A program made the position numbers and the translations under genes. The notes below the pieces were generated by a model. That model had not been told where the DNA came from and ran no database searches. It worked only from the letters and a program-made list of their open reading frames with translations. 61,357 bases of DNA from a virus, in the IMG/VR virus record IMGVR_UViG_3300048584_000008, positions 1 to 61,357 of that record; one strand, given 5' to 3'. Shown here piece by piece: positions 26,801-35,097 of the stretch (its first letter is position 1; each line of letters opens with the position of its first letter).

Positions 26801-28576
26801 CAGGGGTCGGCGGAGAGAATCAAGGCTGCAGCGTTCTGGGGTGTAGAGAAGTGGATAGGCTTTGCTGCTGGTGTGAAGATGCTGCAGTTAGTGGCTAACA
26901 TTTCTAACGCCGGTCTGAACTATGGTGGTGGTGTGGTGTCTACTATTGGTAACGGTAACCTGAACGCTAAGGCCATTGCCAAGGCTCACGGTATTGCTAC
27001 CTCGCTCATTGCTGCCCAGACTTCCTCTCACTCCACGCCGGAGATGTTGAAGGTTATCCGGGCCGGTATCACCGACAACGCCATGCTAGGTTCTATCCGT
27101 AAGGTAGAGGCCGAGAAGCTTAACGAAGTGCTATTCGCCCACCTTGAGTCTCCTATAGAGAAGAAGCGCAGTAAGGCCCAGCGTGGGCTGGCTGCCGGTG
27201 GCCGAGTCTGGAGAGAGACGTACGCTATGGCTGACGTCGTGTGGAAGATTGCTAACTTCCTAGAGGAAGAGCGCAAGCTTACCGCATTCTACAAGGCTGA
27301 GGGTATCGAGATATCTGCAGAGGAGATTGAGCGCCGGGCTGCGTGGAATACTAACCAGTCTAACTTCTCTTACAAGAGAGTGCCCAGCCTTATCAAGGAC
27401 ATCGAGAAGGGTGGTATCACGTACGTTATGCCGTACGTCTACGAGACTTTCCGTGCCCCTATCGGTAACATCTTTGTTGGACTATCCGACCTTAAGAAGG
27501 CTAGCGAAGCTAAGACTACCGAGGGCAAGAAGATTATGATGGCCTCCGGTGTACGCCGTGTGGTTGGTGGCGCTCTAGCTATGGGTGTTATGCAGATGGC
27601 TATGCACGCCACGGCCCAGATGATTGCCGAGAACTTCGGCGGAGAGGACGAAGAGTGGACCAATAAGCTTAGGGTCTTCATGCCTGACTACAAGAAGTTT
27701 GCTGACCTAATCTATCTGGGTGATAACTCAGAAGGTGAGGCGGTAATCCTAGAGTTCTCTAGACTTGATCCGTTCGGCCCGTCTACGGAGTTCTTCCGTA
27801 TGGCCGTGGCAGGTGCGGAGCCGGAAGAGTACCTGCAGGCGGCTAAGAACTTGTTGATTGTTAACCCGTACGGTAGGGGTATGGTTCAGGCCTTCTTCGG
27901 GCAGGGTGGTACCAACACTCGGATGCAGGAGATTACTCCTGAGTTCTACAGCAAACTAGTAAACGCCTTTGAGTGGGTAGGTATGGACGGTCTACGCGGG
28001 GCCAAGGCAATTGACCTGCTACTGCCCTCGGCTATAGTTCGCCCCTTCGACCCGGGCAACAAGCCGGTAGAGAATGAGATATTTACCAGTATGTTCACTG
28101 CTCTAGGCGGTCAGCTCCACAACATAGACCCGAACAAGTCTGTTAAGTTTGCGACGGATGACTTCTCTCGCGTGTCCAACGAGATACGTGGGGACTTCTA
28201 TACCCTACTCAAGACGGATACTGACCTAGATGATAACCAGCTTCTATCCAAGATGGTTGACCTCCGAGAGAGGGAGCGAGATAACTTTAAGAAGTTGCAG
28301 GCTCTACATGATGGTATGATTGACATAGGCTACACGCCACAGGAAGTCATGGCTGACCTAGCTTCGAGGAGAGTATCCCCTACCAATCTAGCCATGCTTA
28401 ACATGGGTGGCTACGTGCCTGAGGGTTCGGGCATAGTATCTGTCAGGGGTCTCAAGCAGTCTTGGTCGCAGGTTAACGCCAGCCCCATTGGCGATGACCG
28501 CAAGAATACCTACTACAACAACATCCTACGCACGCTGCAGCTCGCAGAGTCGGGGCAAATTCCGGTGAGGGAGTAA
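20849..28576 (+). CDS. Giant polyvalent ejected protein with metallopeptidase-like and ADP-ribosyltransferase-like domains
   Basis: 2575 residues from a GTG start. Residues 1-400 hold hydrophobic Ala/Gly-rich segments; about 400-900 is charged coiled coil. HELLH at 1041-1045, after an ATWIRVA strand, is a zinc metallopeptidase motif. Residues 1300-1525 (LFHGSR at 1303-1307, GIHATVAPQVATTF, GFDGIVYL, then FLKPQDVKSVTDNDGEF) follow the ART-like fold seen in phage polyvalent proteins. The last 700 residues (WIGFAAGVKMLQLVANISNA, later ITYVMPYVYETFRAPIGNIF) resemble the C-terminal 'large polyvalent protein associated' membrane domain. It is probably ejected with DNA, forming an envelope channel and delivering effectors (family knowledge plus inference). 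Confidence 0.8.
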   Translation: MAYITLDQKASIYNSLDDNLRAKLDAGKITWEEAASYVVPMGDLELARARELPQGVGAVTPVAQPSLDAQPAVDPSVARNSSRDEIKRGMIGLEGFLPTIQEGLALSEMEAADRAMAIREGRAEAFDSQPYKDAFGDALNNAGTRAGVNPVSAGYAAVGLGLDALNIGTSQINDKLNATFRSDADIQAKRQRAEQVAFEQVEALTQVSRELAKLPPNLASQEFQDAVDSGNYFTAAQLAPSAAYYVSLQNAPTLAAQAAISAATAAITKNPTAIRTVMGATGALGESTEISNDYMDVLSRLSPEEQADPSARFAAFKTAAESTLARMAVGAVVPAGLASGTGNIARDVAQVTALNVAQEMGGEAIASDIRGADYTAGSLLLEGLGGLGGGVAEGGGMVWNDYRENKLGRNLTRSLQEQADEATANLVRDNERRDAEQRLAEANREAFDAEVEADRAIQEILDRKASADQLNNATQTEMPFGSDLTPGENDRTPTIQDMFTGESVAATKAEQQREANKEEAGKLAKGERTLTEDEFELQSQRTTAAKDSIDNRKQADFETEEQSKEKRRTLLAEDQTILKNERQLQSTADITREAQRRLEIEKEEIRRKPENRRGVRNARLTETLDAYERKRRPELVAQVRAERLKRIVEARDRTIAEENRNVALDDIAVQADLDARSEARLAKEREDTLDLPTDLFSTPEVKGQQELLSGEISQQPARPTYTGTLTEKQAQQEAAALLLARQKAKEDTRPKAQAKATEEEVAAAEQLAREVDAELPTIEKILAKAQTKAANLTVKAYAQKEAKAQEDFIKEAAAKEGATLATVKVEAASRMAEWRKANPKPAAAPEVTAATDKLVKQAEKIQKDREKAEKVKETKNLTKALKREMATGKTPAEAAEAVNRELSKEEDADVRAELAGATTANPTAATGTATRRRYGDAVRQTTPDGKGVFFESTGLRAALDKVMASDSRTKPGDLLRAILAHPEASRGEKWLANRLVGLIDNLDIKLIDVPTEPETATWGGAFIPSKNATWIRVATAEVILHELLHAVTSNVISSKAVRANPKIAAAVRQLNDVLAAVQLAYGEQQGSISGRLATILSNKQGPLSNTTELVSYALTEDVFMEWLETVPMPGPKKTAWQGFKDAIKSIFTPRNAEQNTALDEILDATSSLTMVQEQTPAVNAWASSEAKSKATRVNPQSIPGLLGNEESRKNTLNKTLAQLSSMYKNLAKAIAATARDSTLGDSLAEFRDSAFETPIEEMANRTIENADLTTYRQKLGQLPRNLAKWAGLENKMVTEDGELMPLFHGSRVQTGANGKSFSAFRMPVDSGQLGIHATVAPQVATTFNKKAGEMGLMSQADDALYVMAGRMSNPLRLRDFGLWDARAILVSLRKSTNPQEIRLAKELRRLQDALEEGGVVADADTREAILNAGFDGIVYLNRMEMGLTGVVTDKVAGPRLDKLGIPLLPLDGEQRGFYNTTQGQNAARVTITLNSLSDEDFSKVFPEAAESYIFLKPQDVKSVTDNDGEFSESSDIYASDAGDVEITEDEAFTNPVSKKVFFGPGGKIRPEWGHKGTIVEAVFDSLSAGGGKIDYTKGVRSSIAEIFERSGSEAGALIAEAEGYFKAMDGALYRQARKAKQDTDAYRTGFSSAVAEFEKLGEGLSKSQKAKDLTTKYGNAAKAYFQARAKIDSMSAEILQQRLDDPRPFTEAEAKIYRSIKENMGRYYSRVYAASTKGIGTKRAKKLWKEFEEYAAGTPNAEFKDGYDIIRNAIQYVSKNHLIVPDVDTLEEMSLTELQDMATAWGIRTGGLADIDNPLTAPVRKERLIEELSKFADATPAVRQQQARVLVEQLLFSRAHAALNKFYRGQSQDLTIVSEKKAVPEEIRKLLGEYEDLPLKAMTTMIRMATFRSTTKAFSELLASQKGKTILTADQVRERDLSPQEWSPLSGETYGPLNGMYVRKDLLANIESSMEITRTFDQLIGMGEQGSAERIKAAAFWGVEKWIGFAAGVKMLQLVANISNAGLNYGGGVVSTIGNGNLNAKAIAKAHGIATSLIAAQTSSHSTPEMLKVIRAGITDNAMLGSIRKVEAEKLNEVLFAHLESPIEKKRSKAQRGLAAGGRVWRETYAMADVVWKIANFLEEERKLTAFYKAEGIEISAEEIERRAAWNTNQSNFSYKRVPSLIKDIEKGGITYVMPYVYETFRAPIGNIFVGLSDLKKASEAKTTEGKKIMMASGVRRVVGGALAMGVMQMAMHATAQMIAENFGGEDEEWTNKLRVFMPDYKKFADLIYLGDNSEGEAVILEFSRLDPFGPSTEFFRMAVAGAEPEEYLQAAKNLLIVNPYGRGMVQAFFGQGGTNTRMQEITPEFYSKLVNAFEWVGMDGLRGAKAIDLLLPSAIVRPFDPGNKPVENEIFTSMFTALGGQLHNIDPNKSVKFATDDFSRVSNEIRGDFYTLLKTDTDLDDNQLLSKMVDLRERERDNFKKLQALHDGMIDIGYTPQEVMADLASRRVSPTNLAMLNMGGYVPEGSGIVSVRGLKQSWSQVNASPIGDDRKNTYYNNILRTLQLAESGQIPVRE

Positions 28577-28580
28577 CTAT

Positions 28581-29786
28581 ATGGTTGACCAGAGTGGGCT
28601 TCAGAGTTTCGTACAGCAGGTGCAGGGTACCCACACAGCGGGGCAGGCTAATGTCCCCTCATCTGTGAACAACGGCAATCCCAACACCGTGTACAATTGG
28701 TCTAGCTATAAGCCTACCGTCTCTCAAGGGACGGGGGGCTTACCAGCTGTTAACTTCGACTTGATTACCTCGCAGGCCCCGGCCTCTTCGCCGGGCTATA
28801 CTCCGCCCTTCACAGCGGACCCCTATGCGGCTATGCTGCTGGCGGGTATGCCCCGTGCCCAGTCTACTAATAGCGTCAACCAGATTCTGGGTGGCATGTT
28901 TGGCGGAGGCGGGGGTGGAGGCTTCAGTCCTAACCCCTCTAACCCCGGCCTAGGAGGCCCTCAGACGCCGCCTACGGGCATAACTCCTAACACCCCCTAC
29001 ACCCCCCCAGCTGGGCCTAGCCGAGGCGGTGGGCTGCCTGTTGGTCCCATATCGGGACCTATCAATAGTAACCCCCATAACTGGCAGGCTAACTTCAACA
29101 ACGCCAATAACAACTCCCTTAACCCACAGGGTAGACAGGGTGCCCTTCCTTGGGCGCAGACCCTAGGCTACCAGCTGGCAGCGTCTAAGCCATCCACTGG
29201 AGATGGGGCGCTAGATGGTCTCAGGAATGCGTGGGCTACCGTTAAAACTAGCCTAGGTGGGGCTGCAGAGGGCGTAGTGGACGAGGCCAACAGCGAGATT
29301 TCGGAACTACTCAGTACGCTCTCCGGTAAGAATGGGTGGCAGGGCTGGGCGAGAGCCGCTCTAGACGGTGTGTTCCCGGGGCTAGGAGACCTAGTACCGG
29401 AGAGTGACGCCCGCCTACAGACCATCTCTCAGGAGATGTCGGCTAAAGCGCAGGCCCAGCTACAGGCTATGCTGCAGAATGTGGTCGTTAAGAATGGCGG
29501 TAATGCCGCTGTACAGGACAAGCTCAACAATCAGCTGGCTTCTATCATGCAACGGTACACCCAGCAGGCGGGCAACAACGCAGCTAACTCTATTGGCAGC
29601 TCTAACTCTAACACCCCTCAGTGGACTAACGCAGAGTTTAGGCGTCTGCTCCAGAGGAATGCGGAAGATACTGCGTTCCGTAATATGTTTGAGGAGGGGC
29701 GTGCTGGTGACATTGGACAAGAGCTAGGGCGCAAGGCTGAGGAGAAGGTCAAGAAGACCCGCGATAAGTGGAAGAGAATTAAGTGA
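28581..29786 (+). CDS. Virion-associated protein with glycine/proline-rich middle
   Basis: 401 residues. A low-complexity, Gly/Asn/Pro-rich first half (MFGGGGGGGFSPNPSNPG and onward) is followed by a helical C-terminal half with many Gln and Ala and a basic tail (RKAEEKVKKTRDKWKRIK). No recognised domain. It lies between the giant ejected protein and the tail fibre and may be a tail or core protein. Confidence 0.5.
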   Translation: MVDQSGLQSFVQQVQGTHTAGQANVPSSVNNGNPNTVYNWSSYKPTVSQGTGGLPAVNFDLITSQAPASSPGYTPPFTADPYAAMLLAGMPRAQSTNSVNQILGGMFGGGGGGGFSPNPSNPGLGGPQTPPTGITPNTPYTPPAGPSRGGGLPVGPISGPINSNPHNWQANFNNANNNSLNPQGRQGALPWAQTLGYQLAASKPSTGDGALDGLRNAWATVKTSLGGAAEGVVDEANSEISELLSTLSGKNGWQGWARAALDGVFPGLGDLVPESDARLQTISQEMSAKAQAQLQAMLQNVVVKNGGNAAVQDKLNNQLASIMQRYTQQAGNNAANSIGSSNSNTPQWTNAEFRRLLQRNAEDTAFRNMFEEGRAGDIGQELGRKAEEKVKKTRDKWKRIK

Positions 29787-29965
29787 TTGAGTACAACGTA
29801 AAGAAGTCTAATCCAGATGGAGAAAGGGTACACCTTAATCGTATCTTAGCCGATATTCAGGCTAACATCGGTAGTGGTGGTAGCTCTGCCGGTCTACTAG
29901 ACCTAGGCTCGCCGTCTACTGCTAGCAGCTCTGACCCCGTGTTTGACTTTGGGAGCCCATCATAA
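29783..29965 (+). CDS. Small protein upstream of the tail fibre
   Basis: 60 residues from a GTG overlapping the previous stop (GTGA) and ending directly before the fibre ATG. The C-terminal half is Ser/Gly-rich (GSGGSSAGLLDLGSPS) with a repeated DLGSPS/DFGSPS. No family. Strict coupling on both sides supports it being real. Confidence 0.5.
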   Translation: MIEYNVKKSNPDGERVHLNRILADIQANIGSGGSSAGLLDLGSPSTASSSDPVFDFGSPS

Positions 29966-32605
29966 ATGAGTAGTACACTACAACTAAAGAGAGACACTGC
30001 CGCTACTTGGACTGGGCTGAACTATGTTCTAGCTGAGGGTGAGCTAGGAGTAGAGACTGACACGCTACAGATGAAGGTCGGCGATGGTGTAACTGGATGG
30101 AACTCTCTGGCCTATATAGGCGCGGCGGGTGCTGCTGTGTGGGGAGGTATCACCGGCACGCTAGCATCTCAGACTGACTTGCAGACTGCTCTGAATGGCA
30201 AGGTCGGCACTGGCCGTACTATAAGCACTACCTCCCCCTTAACTGGTGGCGGTGACCTTACAGCTAACCGCACTATATCTATACCGGCAGCTACGGCTGG
30301 TGCTCCAGGCCACATGACTGCAGCGGCTATGACTAAGCTAGATGGTATAGCGGCAGGGGCCACCGTTAACTCCCCTGATGCCACGCTACTCGCCCGTGCT
30401 AACCATACCGGCACCCAGCTTGCCAGCACTATATCGGACTTCTCTGCAGCTGTGGCTGCTACTGCTGCCGTTACGGCTAACACTGCTAAAGTTACAAACG
30501 CTACACATACCGGCGATGTGACTGGTGCCACTACTTTGACGATTGCTAACGACGTGGTGACTAACGCTAAGCTAGCTAATGCCCCCGCTAATACGGTGAA
30601 AGGTAACAACACTGGCTCTGCTGCCGATCCTATAGACCTTACTGCAGCGCAGGTACGCACGCTGCTTAACGTAGCAGACGGAGCTACCGCTAACTCGTCT
30701 GATGCTGTTCTACTAGCTAGAGCTAACCACACTGGTACGCAGCTGGCTTCTACTATTTCAGACTTTGCTACTGCGGTTGCCGCCACTGCGGCGGTCACAG
30801 CCAATACCGCTAAGGTCACTAACGCTACCCATACGGGAGATGTTACGGGAGCCACAGCCCTAACTATTGCCAATGATGTTGTTACTAACGCCAAGGCTGC
30901 GAACATGCCGGCGAATACAATTAAGGGTAATAACACCGGCTCTACGGCCGACCCTCTGGACCTGACTGCAGCGCAGACTCGTACGCTACTAAATGTAGCG
31001 GATGGAGCTACGGCTAATTCATCGGACGCTACGTTGCTTGCTCGTGCTAATCACACCGGAACTCAGCTAGCTTCTACGATATCTGACTTTGCGACAGCAG
31101 TAGCGGCGACCGCTGCTGTTACGGCCAATACTGCTAAGGTAACCAACGCGACGCACACAGGCGATGTTACTGGCGCAACGGCCCTGACTATCGCTAACGA
31201 CGTAGTAACCAACACCAAGCTAGCTAACATGGCTACCTCTACCATCAAGGGCCGTGTCACAGCAGCGACTGGTGACCCAGAGGACCTGAGTGCTACGCAG
31301 GTGCGTACACTTATTAACGTGGCTAATGGTGCTACAGCTAACGCCTCCGATGCCTCGCTACGAGACAGAGCTACGCATACTGGTACCCAGACAGCTAGCA
31401 CTATCAGCGACTTTGATGCCTCGTCGAGAGCGCAGACGGAAGCAGCACTTATAGCCGGTACTAATGTCACTATTACGCCCGCAGGCAGCGGGGCTACTCG
31501 TACTCTAACCATAGCGGCGGCTGGTGGTGGCGGAGCAGTGCCTGTACAGGAAGAGGGTTCTACTGTAACTGCCTCTCCTACGGCCATCAACTTTGTGGGT
31601 GCCGGGGTTACAGCTACTGACGTAGGCGGTGTAGCTACAGTCACTATACCCGGAGGCGGTGGTGGTTCTCCCGGAGGCTCTTCTGGGCAAGTGCAGTACA
31701 ATAATGCTGGTGTACTTGGCGGTGCTGCCCTTACGACCATTGGCGCTGGTGGACGCGTTGTTCACGGAAGCTATTACGATGTAACCGGAATCACTATACC
31801 CGCTGCTCCGGGAGCTGGGGTACTACGCATGTTTGCCCGCCCGCAGGCTGGCCGCATGCTGCCAGCTATTATAGGACCGGCAGGTGTTGACACTAACTTA
31901 CAGCCGGCGCTATTCCGTAATTCGGTATACATGTGGCTACCAGGCACTGGTACTACGGCAGCCATTAACTTTGGTGTAAGCTGGACCGCTCGTAACGCCG
32001 GAACAGGGGCAGTGCAGGCCCACCCCACTAAGGCTAGTACCAACGACCTTACTTCCATGAATCGCGCTACATTCGGCACTGGTACTACGGCAACAGGGTC
32101 GAGTGGTATACAGTCTTCTGCTACTGTGGCATGGAGGGGTAACGCGGCTGGGCGTGGCGGGTTCTTCTACTTTTCACGCTTCGGTGTGGAGACATTCCGC
32201 TCCGATATTCAAATACTTAATGGCCTATCAGCACTTAACGCCGCACTGGCCGGAGAGCCGAGTGTGCAGAACAATAGTATTGGTGTGTGTAAGGACGCTG
32301 CCGACGTTAACTGGCAGGTGTTCACACGTTCTGGTACTACAACTACTAAGACGGACACAGGTGTGGCTGTAGCTGCTGGAACTATCCTAGACCTGATGAT
32401 GTTCGCACCGCCTAACGCAAGCAATGTAACTGTACGCCTAGTGGACGCAATGACGGGAGCTGTGTTGGTGGACGACCTAGTAATTTCTACTAACCTACCT
32501 ACGAATACTACGTTCCTTTTTGCGCACAGCCAGATTCGTAGTACCACAGGAATCACAGCTGCTCTTCTTGCGCTCAACCGCATCTACGTGGAAACGGACC
32601 TTTAA
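29966..32605 (+). CDS. Tail fibre with exact 108-residue tandem repeats
   Basis: 879 residues. The N-terminus ([44 protein letters not shown]) is a widespread phage fibre N-terminal module. Residues about 125-490 contain three full units and the start of a fourth, each 108 residues, built around [36 protein letters not shown] and [18 protein letters not shown]. The C-terminal 300 residues are a beta-rich, probably receptor-binding domain. The repeats should form an elongated trimeric shaft. No chaperone gene is evident downstream. Confidence 0.85.
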   Translation: MSSTLQLKRDTAATWTGLNYVLAEGELGVETDTLQMKVGDGVTGWNSLAYIGAAGAAVWGGITGTLASQTDLQTALNGKVGTGRTISTTSPLTGGGDLTANRTISIPAATAGAPGHMTAAAMTKLDGIAAGATVNSPDATLLARANHTGTQLASTISDFSAAVAATAAVTANTAKVTNATHTGDVTGATTLTIANDVVTNAKLANAPANTVKGNNTGSAADPIDLTAAQVRTLLNVADGATANSSDAVLLARANHTGTQLASTISDFATAVAATAAVTANTAKVTNATHTGDVTGATALTIANDVVTNAKAANMPANTIKGNNTGSTADPLDLTAAQTRTLLNVADGATANSSDATLLARANHTGTQLASTISDFATAVAATAAVTANTAKVTNATHTGDVTGATALTIANDVVTNTKLANMATSTIKGRVTAATGDPEDLSATQVRTLINVANGATANASDASLRDRATHTGTQTASTISDFDASSRAQTEAALIAGTNVTITPAGSGATRTLTIAAAGGGGAVPVQEEGSTVTASPTAINFVGAGVTATDVGGVATVTIPGGGGGSPGGSSGQVQYNNAGVLGGAALTTIGAGGRVVHGSYYDVTGITIPAAPGAGVLRMFARPQAGRMLPAIIGPAGVDTNLQPALFRNSVYMWLPGTGTTAAINFGVSWTARNAGTGAVQAHPTKASTNDLTSMNRATFGTGTTATGSSGIQSSATVAWRGNAAGRGGFFYFSRFGVETFRSDIQILNGLSALNAALAGEPSVQNNSIGVCKDAADVNWQVFTRSGTTTTKTDTGVAVAAGTILDLMMFAPPNASNVTVRLVDAMTGAVLVDDLVISTNLPTNTTFLFAHSQIRSTTGITAALLALNRIYVETDL
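30395..31366 (+). repeat. Three 324-bp in-frame repeats in the tail fibre gene
   Basis: Corresponding Arg codons of the RANHTG motif fall at 30395, 30719, 31043 and 31367, a period of exactly 324 bases. The encoded units are nearly identical, but many third positions differ between copies, so the DNA repeat is much more diverged than the protein repeat. Confidence 0.85.
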
Positions 32606-32625
32606 TTTAATGGAGACTTACTGTT

Positions 32626-32910
32626 ATGGATGATAAGTACACGGAGATGGCTGAGCGTATCGCCGTCCTAGAGGAGAAGGCTCACCGAGACGAGCGTGAC
32701 CGCGACGAAATTAAGCTGGCGCTGCAGCAGATACGCACCTCGCTATCTAACGAGGCGGCTATTATGCATAACCTTCTGAACAAGGTGTCTAAGTGGGAAG
32801 GTAGCTTTGGTGCGGTAGTGTTTGTGACAGGCTGCGTGTGGATGTTCTTCTCAGGTGTTGGCAAGGCAATAATAAACTACGTGAGTCTTACCGGGAGCAT
32901 AGGTAAATGA
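32626..32910 (+). CDS. Putative holin: coiled coil plus C-terminal membrane segment
   Basis: 94 residues. The first 55 residues are a charged coiled coil (MAERIAVLEEKAHRDERDRD and onward). Residues about 60-80 (SFGAVVFVTGCVWMFFSGVG) form one hydrophobic segment, with a possible second weak one after it. It sits immediately before the spanin pair and overlaps it by four bases, the usual position for a holin. Topology is unlike classical two-helix holins, so the call is tentative. Confidence 0.6.
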   Translation: MDDKYTEMAERIAVLEEKAHRDERDRDEIKLALQQIRTSLSNEAAIMHNLLNKVSKWEGSFGAVVFVTGCVWMFFSGVGKAIINYVSLTGSIGK

Positions 32911-33278
32911 TAGGCACGCTAGATGTGCAGATGTGGGTAGCAAAGAACACAGCCAAGCTGCTGCTAGCTGGGTTGCTGGCGCTAGGGCTGGTAGGATCGC
33001 ATACTGGTGTGTACTTCTATGGCAAGTCGGTACAGCGTACTAGCTTTGCTGCTCAGGAAAACAAGCTGCTAGCTAAGGAACTGGAACTAAAGGATAAGGA
33101 GTTGCTGCTCAACGCCCGTGAGGCGGAGACGGCGGCTGCTGTTACTGCCGCAAAGAATGCCCGCATAGAGAGGGGCCTAGGAGAACTACGTGATGCTGTT
33201 AAAGAAGCTGGTGTTAACCCTAATTGTGACCTTAGCCCTGACGAGCTGCAGTCACTTAAAGATATCGCGGGCCAGTGA
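32907..33278 (+). CDS. Inner-membrane spanin (Rz-like)
   Basis: 123 residues with one N-terminal transmembrane anchor (about residues 16-36, LLLAGLLALGLVGSHTGVYF) and a long periplasmic coiled coil of Lys/Glu/Leu heptads. The end carries a Cys (NPNCDLSPDELQSLKDIAGQ), as in many i-spanins. With the overlapping lipoprotein it should bridge the periplasm and fuse the membranes in the last lysis step. This pair indicates a Gram-negative host. Confidence 0.85.
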   Translation: MIGTLDVQMWVAKNTAKLLLAGLLALGLVGSHTGVYFYGKSVQRTSFAAQENKLLAKELELKDKELLLNAREAETAAAVTAAKNARIERGLGELRDAVKEAGVNPNCDLSPDELQSLKDIAGQ

Positions 33279-33471
33279 GTCCCCGCTGTGGTGCCCCACC
33301 GAAGGAACTTCGGCGAGGCCAGCTAGCCCTGACCCCGAGAGTATCCCCTCGGAGTTCTCAGCGTTTAAGCTATGGACTGGAGAGCTACTCGCTAACTACA
33401 GGCGACTAGAGAATCAAGACTCTATCCTACGCCAGTGCTGGGAACGAGAGCAAGAAAAGAGAAGCAAATAA
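33190..33471 (+). CDS. Outer-membrane spanin lipoprotein (Rz1-like)
   Basis: 93 residues in a different frame, starting inside the i-spanin gene and running past its end, the classical overlapping Rz/Rz1 layout. The N-terminus is a lipoprotein signal (KKLVLTLIVTLALTSC) with lipobox LTSC and modified Cys20. The mature part is Pro/Ser-rich. GTG 33190 has AGGAG six bases upstream; ATG 33193 is the next codon. A bidirectional terminator follows. Confidence 0.85.
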   Translation: MMLLKKLVLTLIVTLALTSCSHLKISRASESPLWCPTEGTSARPASPDPESIPSEFSAFKLWTGELLANYRRLENQDSILRQCWEREQEKRSK

Positions 33472-33479
33472 AAATAAAA

Positions 33480-33503
33480 AAAGCCCGGCTTTCGCCGGGC
33501 TTT
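33480..33503. terminator. Bidirectional intrinsic terminator between the convergent gene blocks
   Basis: A perfect stem (AAAGCCCGGC with GCCGGGCTTT) closes a TTTC loop. On the minus strand it is followed by a long T run (complement of the A run at 33468-33482), and on the plus strand by TTTCGCTTTT. It separates the rightward late genes (ending 33471) from the leftward early and middle genes (ending 33509). Confidence 0.92.
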
Positions 33504-33508
33504 CGCTT

Positions 33509-33895
33509 TTACGCCTTAGTAGACTGTGGTTCTCGGATCAGTTCCCAAGAAACAACCCACGCACGCCTATAGTCTAGAAGGAAGTCATCATACGGGTGTA
33601 CGTCGTCGATGCGGGGAATCCAGCTAAACAGTTTCTCGTACCAAGTCGAGGCCTTACGCGGAGGGGTGTAGATAAGGGCTGGGATACTATCGGGCACTAC
33701 CGAGTACCCGGCCTTCTTCAGGGCTAGTACCACATAGTCATCAATCTCATCGTAGCCCACTGAGTAGTACCGCGTCCCAAACTCACCAACAGCCACAGTG
33801 GTAGTGATACTATCGGCTACGCTCTGTAGGGCTAGCTCTCTCTTGTCTACGGACTTAGCCTTAGCATTTGCAGTCTTAGCTTTCATAAGTGCCAT
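33509..33895 (-). CDS. Hypothetical protein, last gene of the leftward block
   Basis: 128 residues, AGAGGAG before ATG. The N-terminus is basic and Ala/Lys-rich (MALMKAKTANAKAKSVDKRE), followed by a mixed alpha/beta domain (VGEFGTRYYSVGYDEIDDYV, VLALKKAGYSVVPDS) and a Trp-rich C-terminal region. No family recognised. Confidence 0.6.
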   Translation of the reverse strand: MALMKAKTANAKAKSVDKRELALQSVADSITTTVAVGEFGTRYYSVGYDEIDDYVVLALKKAGYSVVPDSIPALIYTPPRKASTWYEKLFSWIPRIDDVHPYDDFLLDYRRAWVVSWELIREPQSTKA

Positions 33896-33896
33896 G

Positions 33897-34178
33897 TTAT
33901 TCTCCTCTCTTCTTGAAGGGACTCACTACGGAAACGGGCTTCTCATCATCCTCGTTAGCTGGTGGTAGACCCACCCACTCTCGGGTAGTAGGATTGTAGC
34001 CCAGCATGTCACCGTCAGTGTCTATCTCTAGTACTTCTACCCCCATCTTAGCAGCAAAGTCCACTACTCCCTTAGGGAAGACTAGAATCTTATCTTCTAA
34101 GGAGAAGATAGTGGGGCCATCTGATTGCGTTGTTACGGTCAGGCTAGTCGAAGCTACTGTGTCATCCAAGTCGCTCAT
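33897..34178 (-). CDS. Small acidic hypothetical protein
   Basis: 93 residues, start ATG preceded by AAAGGAG. It is acidic and beta-like (PTIFSLEDKILVFPKGVVDF, EVLEIDTDGDMLGYNPT). It overlaps its upstream neighbour by 17 bases, with which it is probably translated. No recognised domain. Confidence 0.55.
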   Translation of the reverse strand: MSDLDDTVASTSLTVTTQSDGPTIFSLEDKILVFPKGVVDFAAKMGVEVLEIDTDGDMLGYNPTTREWVGLPPANEDDEKPVSVVSPFKKRGE

Positions 34179-34344
34179 CGCGGCGTCTCTCCTTTAGCTC
34201 AGCTATTAGTTCCGACCTAAATGATGTAGGTAGAGAGGCACATCGCTTCTCTACTTCTGACTTACCGTAGATAGCACTAACCATCTCGCAGGTACTTGCC
34301 CATTTCTCTACAAAGGCGTGGCTTATAATCACTTGTCCTGACAT
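34162..34344 (-). CDS. Small basic hypothetical protein
   Basis: 60 residues with AGGAG seven bases before ATG. Mostly helical, with a basic end (LIAELKERRRDERLG). It lies two bases after the exonuclease-like gene. No family recognised. Confidence 0.55.
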   Translation of the reverse strand: MSGQVIISHAFVEKWASTCEMVSAIYGKSEVEKRCASLPTSFRSELIAELKERRRDERLG

Positions 34345-34346
34345 GT

Positions 34347-35087
34347 CTAGACTCCTAGCGAAGTAAACTTAGACTTGTCTGCTACGTTGGCTACGTCTCG
34401 GAACCAAGTTCGGCAGGCAAGGCACTGGAAACGCTGGTACTTACCCGCTGTAGTAAAGGCAAAGCCTCGCTTCTGGAAGTGGTTACCACCACAAGTGGGG
34501 CAAACCTTCTCACCCTGGAACACGGAGCGATTGGGGTGGCCCTTAATCCACGGGAGCAGGGTGTTGTACAAGTCCTCCAGTAGCTGTACGTCGTTGCAGT
34601 TGTACTCCTCCATTATATTCCAAGCCTCGTCATCCCCGTTCATACACTTGAGCCACATCTCGTGGCCTAGGTGACTAGTCTTAGAGCCGAGGCCTAGCTG
34701 CTGAGCAACATAGTCTAGCTTGTTAGACGGGAAGCGGAACTGATTGCGGGCAGTACGGAGCAGGTCAATCTGCTTGTACGGGATAGGCGGAGGTAGGCCA
34801 TGTAGCAGGAACTCTTTGTTAAGAGTGGGCATGTCGAAGCGAGTACCGTTATAGTGGATAACAGCGTCAGCCTCGTCAAGCATAGCGTGTATTCGCTTTA
34901 TCATCTGCTTGGGATTGGAGCGGTGAACAGAGTCGAAGTAAATCCAGTCCTCTCCCAACCACTTAGCTGCCCAGCAGAGGGTGTAGCTGGACTCAATCAT
35001 CTGATTGATACCGATGTTCTGCTTGAACAGACCCCACACTGTGGCGAGGTTAGGTGCCGTCTCAATATCCAGAAGTAAGATTTTCAA
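34347..35087 (-). CDS. DEDD/RNase H-like 3'-5' exonuclease with C-terminal zinc ribbon
   Basis: 246 residues from a TTG at 35087, chosen because AAGGGGG lies five bases upstream and the protein then begins MKILLLDIETAP; a longer frame to 35174 would run back through the upstream gene. DIETA (Asp7, Glu9), VIHYNGTRFDMPTLNKE and YCNDV-like EEYNCNDVQLLEDLY supply the acidic exonuclease motifs I, II and III. The C-terminus carries CPTCGG and CLAC Cys pairs of a zinc ribbon. It resembles the YprB-type ribonuclease H-like family; a role in repair or recombination is inferred. Confidence 0.78.
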   Translation of the reverse strand: MKILLLDIETAPNLATVWGLFKQNIGINQMIESSYTLCWAAKWLGEDWIYFDSVHRSNPKQMIKRIHAMLDEADAVIHYNGTRFDMPTLNKEFLLHGLPPPIPYKQIDLLRTARNQFRFPSNKLDYVAQQLGLGSKTSHLGHEMWLKCMNGDDEAWNIMEEYNCNDVQLLEDLYNTLLPWIKGHPNRSVFQGEKVCPTCGGNHFQKRGFAFTTAGKYQRFQCLACRTWFRDVANVADKSKFTSLGV

Positions 35088-35097
35088 AGCTGCCCCC

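Noticed and set aside
30169-30936. Long antisense open frame (255 codons) opposite the tail fibre
   Set aside because: It mirrors the Ala/Thr-rich repeat of the fibre gene; the translation is a low-complexity Val/Ala polymer, and the fibre frame has clear family motifs.
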